Source: Pseudomonadota bacterium (lineage in GTDB: Bacteria > Pseudomonadota > Alphaproteobacteria > Acetobacterales > Acetobacteraceae). Taken from it: a stretch of 36,046 nucleotides of DNA. Below the pieces are notes generated by a model that saw only the letters and a list, made by a program, of their open reading frames with translations, had not been told where the DNA came from and ran no database searches. The position numbers and the translations under genes are program-made. Positions 33,271-36,046 of the stretch are shown in pieces. The DNA lies in assembly GCA_019351895.1 (NCBI GenBank), contig JABBOH010000005.1, positions 120,888 to 156,933 of the forward strand. Reading direction: 5' to 3'. Position 1 is the stretch's first letter. The number at the start of each line of letters is the position of its first letter.

Positions 33271-34467
33271 ATGACACCTTGGATAGACTATGCAATTGTC
33301 GGGGCAGGTCCTTATGGCCTCTCTTTGGGAGCCCACCTGGCTGCGCGAGGCGCGGATTTCAGGATATTTGGGTCTCCGATGGCAGTGTGGCGCAGCCATA
33401 TGCCGAGTGGCATGTATCTCAAGTCGGAAGGGTTTGCGTCCGACATATTTGATCCACGCGGGCAGCACACACTTCGGGACTTCTGTGAACGACACGGCTA
33501 TGCCTACGCGGATGTGGGCGTTCCGATACCGGTAGAGGTGTTCTACGCCTACGGCCGCGAATTCCAGGAGCGCCTGCTTCCTGATCTTGATACGCGCCAC
33601 ATAGCCGGCATCACGAGCGAGACGGGCGGGTTTCTGCTCCGCCTCGACGATGGGCAGGCCGTGCGCGCTCGCCGTGTCATTGTCGCCGTCGGTATCGCCC
33701 ACTACGCCTTTGTCCCGCACGAACTACAGGCGCTACCGCCACAATTCGTATCGCATACATCTCAGCAGCGCTCGATGACAGACTTCTCCGGCAAGAAAGT
33801 CCTGGTCCTCGGGGCAGGATCCTCTGCGGTAGACACAGCCGGCTTGCTGCATCAAGCTGGCGCTGACACTGAGATTGCTACCCGGCGACCCAAGATCTGG
33901 TTCAACCATCCCCCCGACAACAAGCGTGGGCTGGAATTGGCATATGCGAGGCTTCTGAAGCCGCGCTCCGGTCTCGGACTCGGCTGGCGGTCGCGAATGG
34001 CCTCGGATCTCCCAACAATATTTCACGGGATGCCGGAGCGTTTTCGTCTGCGGGTCACCCGCGGACATCTGGGTCCCTCGGCCGGGTGGGTCAGCCGGCA
34101 GATGGTCGAGGGCAAGGTGCCTATCCGAACCGATATGACGCTGCGGCAAGCGGCGGTGAAGGGCGACAGGGTCGTCGTGACATTCGACAAACCAGACGGG
34201 GCGCAAGAGCAGGTGGTCGTGGATCACCTTGTGGCGGGGACGGGATATAAAGTCGATCTAGACCGCCTCGAGTTCTTGGATGAGCCGATGCGTGCACAAA
34301 TTTCGCGCGTCCACAATACCCCAAGGCTTTCGCGCTTCTTCGAATCCTCCGTGCCTAATCTGTATTTTGTCGGGCCTTCGGCTGCCAATAGCTTCGGCCC
34401 CCTGCTGCGGTTCGCCTGGGGTGCGAAATTTACGTCGCGTCATTTATCGAGGCATCTCACGCGGTAG
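33271..34467 (+). CDS. FAD/NAD(P)-binding oxidoreductase (FMO/N-hydroxylase-like)
   Basis: Flavoprotein, 398 residues with two Rossmann nucleotide sites: FAD at 8-20 (AIVGAGPYGLSLGAHL) and NAD(P) at 178-186 (VLVLGAGSSAVDTAGLL). RRVIVAVGIAH and HLVAGTGYKVDLDRL are typical connecting ATG/GTG motifs of flavin-containing monooxygenases and lysine/ornithine N-hydroxylase-like proteins; the C-terminal PNLYFVGPSAANSFGPLLRF closes the FAD site. It starts at ATG 33271, divergent from the ATP-grasp gene, and overlaps the convergent GT2 gene by 11 nt at its end. It could oxidise the amine used or made by the ATP-grasp enzyme; substrate unknown. Confidence 0.88.
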   Translation: MTPWIDYAIVGAGPYGLSLGAHLAARGADFRIFGSPMAVWRSHMPSGMYLKSEGFASDIFDPRGQHTLRDFCERHGYAYADVGVPIPVEVFYAYGREFQERLLPDLDTRHIAGITSETGGFLLRLDDGQAVRARRVIVAVGIAHYAFVPHELQALPPQFVSHTSQQRSMTDFSGKKVLVLGAGSSAVDTAGLLHQAGADTEIATRRPKIWFNHPPDNKRGLELAYARLLKPRSGLGLGWRSRMASDLPTIFHGMPERFRLRVTRGHLGPSAGWVSRQMVEGKVPIRTDMTLRQAAVKGDRVVVTFDKPDGAQEQVVVDHLVAGTGYKVDLDRLEFLDEPMRAQISRVHNTPRLSRFFESSVPNLYFVGPSAANSFGPLLRFAWGAKFTSRHLSRHLTR

Positions 34468-35695
34468 AACCTATCCGGCTTCGCGGACGGCCCGTGCTCA
34501 ATCTCTGGTCTAGAAGTTCGAGATGATCGGGCAGGTCTAAGATCTCCGGCACGGACCTGATGGCTGCATCCTTAAACCGGGCGCTCCTTCGTCCGCGCCG
34601 GCAGGTGCGGTCGGCGGAGCGGAGTGACGGCTTCCCATACCTCGAGACAAAGTCTGCCAGAGCAACCCCCAGGATCGCATCCTTGAGGAGGCCCTTGCCT
34701 CCAAATGTCCAAAAGTTGCTCTCGCTATAGGCTCCGTGCCTCCACAGCCGGATAAAAGACGATATGCGCCTGGGAAGCCGGGCAGAGGATACCTCGGCGC
34801 GATCGGCGTAAGTCGGACCTAGCTTCTGCCAAGCTATGGCCGCCTCAGCGGCACGTACGCACAAGTCTGACGACAACGTCGTTAGCATCGATGCCGAATC
34901 AAATAGGCACGCGTTCATCATGGCAACGTGAGATAGACGCTGGTAGACGGCTGAGCGGTTTTCCAATCGATACTGCCAGCGCTCCACGAGGGTCACGCGC
35001 GTGCGCTTTCCCGACCCCATCGTGTTGCGCCCGTGCTGGCGATAGTCAGCGAGTTCGTCATTCACGTAGCAAACGCTTCCAAGTCCCGAGGCGAGCAGAA
35101 AAAAGAATACCCCGTGGCCCATTTCCGTGTCCTGCTGGAAATAGTCCTTGACCGTTCGCCAAAGCGCAGCTGCGGGGAGAAGACTGCTGCGGAACGTCTG
35201 CGTAAAGCCATAGGATGCCGACCATGCAGGCAACGTCAGTCTCGGAGACAGCTCCGGAGCAGGAGGGTCCGCAAAGAACGTTGAGATCGGGCGGAGGAAT
35301 TCGTCGACGACCCGGGCGTTGTGAAAGGCCAGGAGCACGTCGGGGTCAGCAAAACAGTCCGCAACCCTCAGAAGATTGTCGGGATGCCATACATCGTCTT
35401 GATCGCAAAACGAAACAAGATCGCTCTGACAACGTTCGGCCGTGCGGATGAAGTTTTCCCGAAAGCCCAGGCGGGTAGGGTTCCTTACAACCAGGACGGG
35501 GAAAGGCGCCTTGCTTGCGAAGCGCTCCAAAATCTCAAGCGTCGCGTCTTCGGAGCCATCGTCGCCCACGACCAACTCCGACGGCAAATGCCGCTGGCTT
35601 GCGAGGCTGTCGAGTTGCTCCTCAAGGTAGGCTGCGCCGTTGAACGTCGTCATCGCGACGGACACGGTCAGTCGATGGCCTACGCTCGTCATCAA
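34457..35695 (-). CDS. Glycosyltransferase family 2 (rhamnosyltransferase-like)
   Basis: GT-A family 2 transferase, 412 residues (ATG 35695 or the adjoining ATG 35692). Seen: VSVAMTTFNGAAYLEEQLDSLASQ, VVGDDGSEDATLEIL, LGFRENFIRTAERC and the DXDD motif D98/D100/D101 in FCDQDDVW. This pattern (AYLEEQLDSL...DQDDVW) is typical of the WcaA/RfbN-like rhamnosyl/galactosyl side-chain transferases. A C-terminal extension of about 130 residues is Arg-rich and unassigned. The gene lies on the minus strand, overlapping the FAD gene tail by 11 nt; a further minus-strand frame runs in from the right. Substrate not deducible. Confidence 0.87.
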   Translation of the reverse strand: MMTSVGHRLTVSVAMTTFNGAAYLEEQLDSLASQRHLPSELVVGDDGSEDATLEILERFASKAPFPVLVVRNPTRLGFRENFIRTAERCQSDLVSFCDQDDVWHPDNLLRVADCFADPDVLLAFHNARVVDEFLRPISTFFADPPAPELSPRLTLPAWSASYGFTQTFRSSLLPAAALWRTVKDYFQQDTEMGHGVFFFLLASGLGSVCYVNDELADYRQHGRNTMGSGKRTRVTLVERWQYRLENRSAVYQRLSHVAMMNACLFDSASMLTTLSSDLCVRAAEAAIAWQKLGPTYADRAEVSSARLPRRISSFIRLWRHGAYSESNFWTFGGKGLLKDAILGVALADFVSRYGKPSLRSADRTCRRGRRSARFKDAAIRSVPEILDLPDHLELLDQRLSTGRPRSRIGSTA

Positions 35696-35826
35696 AGCAA
35701 CTCCGAAGTAAGCCTATTGATCTGGCAGAACGAGCGTATTCAACTGCCTGGGCGGTCGTTCGGCAAGTCCGGATTGCTTCCGCACGAGAGGTTTACCCAC
35801 CCGATCGACCATGCAGTGCCCGGACG

Positions 35827-36046
35827 CTAGCCCTCATTCAAGGCCGGCGCGAAGGCGATGGCGTGCAGGAGAAAGTGCATTCCGTCCCACACGTTGCGCA
35901 CAAACGCGAACACTGCCCCCCAAGCTGGCTGGGAGCATGCACGTCGCAAGGCAGCAGCCGAGCGGTTCAGTGCCCGGTTCTTTGGACACAGGGTTGGGGT
36001 TAAGCGGCGGCGCTGAGCATCGCGTGGTTCCAGGTTGCTCGGGCGT
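35827..36046 (-). CDS. Possible C-terminal end of a gene continuing beyond the window
   Basis: A minus-strand frame is open from the window edge to a TAG at 35827-35829, giving about 72 residues that end FVRNVWDGMHFLLHAIAFAP and ALNEG. The aromatic/hydrophobic end looks protein-like (possible amphipathic C-terminus), while the part nearest the edge is Arg/Pro-rich. It would lie 131 nt upstream of the GT2 gene on the same strand. No family is recognised and chance openness in GC-rich DNA is possible. Confidence 0.35.
   Translation of the reverse strand, partial: RPSNLEPRDAQRRRLTPTLCPKNRALNRSAAALRRACSQPAWGAVFAFVRNVWDGMHFLLHAIAFAPALNEG

Noticed and set aside
1-36046. CRISPR arrays, transposases, integrases, tRNA genes and long direct repeats
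   Set aside because: Looked for across the window and none were recognised.

Overview
The window is GC-rich and dense in genes. It looks like an alphaproteobacterial chromosome, probably Hyphomicrobiales or a relative. The main pointers are a FrcBCA-type fructose/ribose transporter very like the Sinorhizobium one, an alphaproteobacterial-type BBP2 beta-barrel protein, and a xanthan/acetan-type exopolysaccharide (EPS) locus. Species cannot be fixed by eye. No tRNA, rRNA, CRISPR array, insertion sequence or phage gene was seen.

Layout. (1) 1-2612: the tail of a sugar-binding protein, then permease and ATPase of a CUT2 sugar ABC transporter (frcB-frcC-frcA). An intercistronic hairpin lies between frcB and frcC. 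(2) 2613-3177: a non-coding stretch holding a scrap that resembles a PLP enzyme and, just upstream of the next gene, a perfect 14-bp palindromic LacI-type operator. (3) 3178-11499: a catabolic operon of LacI regulator, Tat-exported binding protein, two MalF/MalG-type permeases and two tandem GH42 beta-galactosidases. It imports and hydrolyses a galactoside, but no ATPase is encoded with it. (4) 11608-16624: a small membrane protein, a GH79-type glucuronidase-like lipoprotein, a GT4 and a GT2 glycosyltransferase in one operon, and a 2OG-Fe(II) oxygenase.

(5) 17180-29657: the EPS core. It holds a GumD-type Glc-1-P transferase, a GumM-type GT26, a BY-kinase/chain-length protein, a GumH-type mannosyltransferase, a BBP2 beta-barrel, a short Wza/GumB-type export lipoprotein, a Wzy-like polymerase on the opposite strand, a GumK-type glucuronosyltransferase and a secreted GH5 glucanase. 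Together the four Gum-type transferases predict the xanthan/acetan intermediate GlcA-Man-Glc-Glc-PP-polyprenol. No Wzx flippase, GumI-type terminal mannosyltransferase or pyruvyl/acetyl transferase is visible. (6) 29682-36046: a GT32-type transferase, a small ORF, a PAP2 phosphatase, an ATP-grasp enzyme divergent from an FAD/NAD(P) oxidoreductase, a GT2 and the tail of one more possible gene.

Working model: the EPS repeat is built on polyprenyl phosphate at the inner membrane, polymerised by the Wzy-like protein, length-controlled by the BY-kinase and exported through the OPX lipoprotein, perhaps with the adjacent beta-barrel. GH5 and GH79 enzymes could trim it. The extra transferases, oxygenase and ATP-grasp/FAD pair are candidates for species-specific decoration. 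The strongest candidates for something new are the OPX/beta-barrel pair, the combination of a GlcA-adding transferase with a GH79 lipoprotein, and the ATP-grasp/FAD pair.
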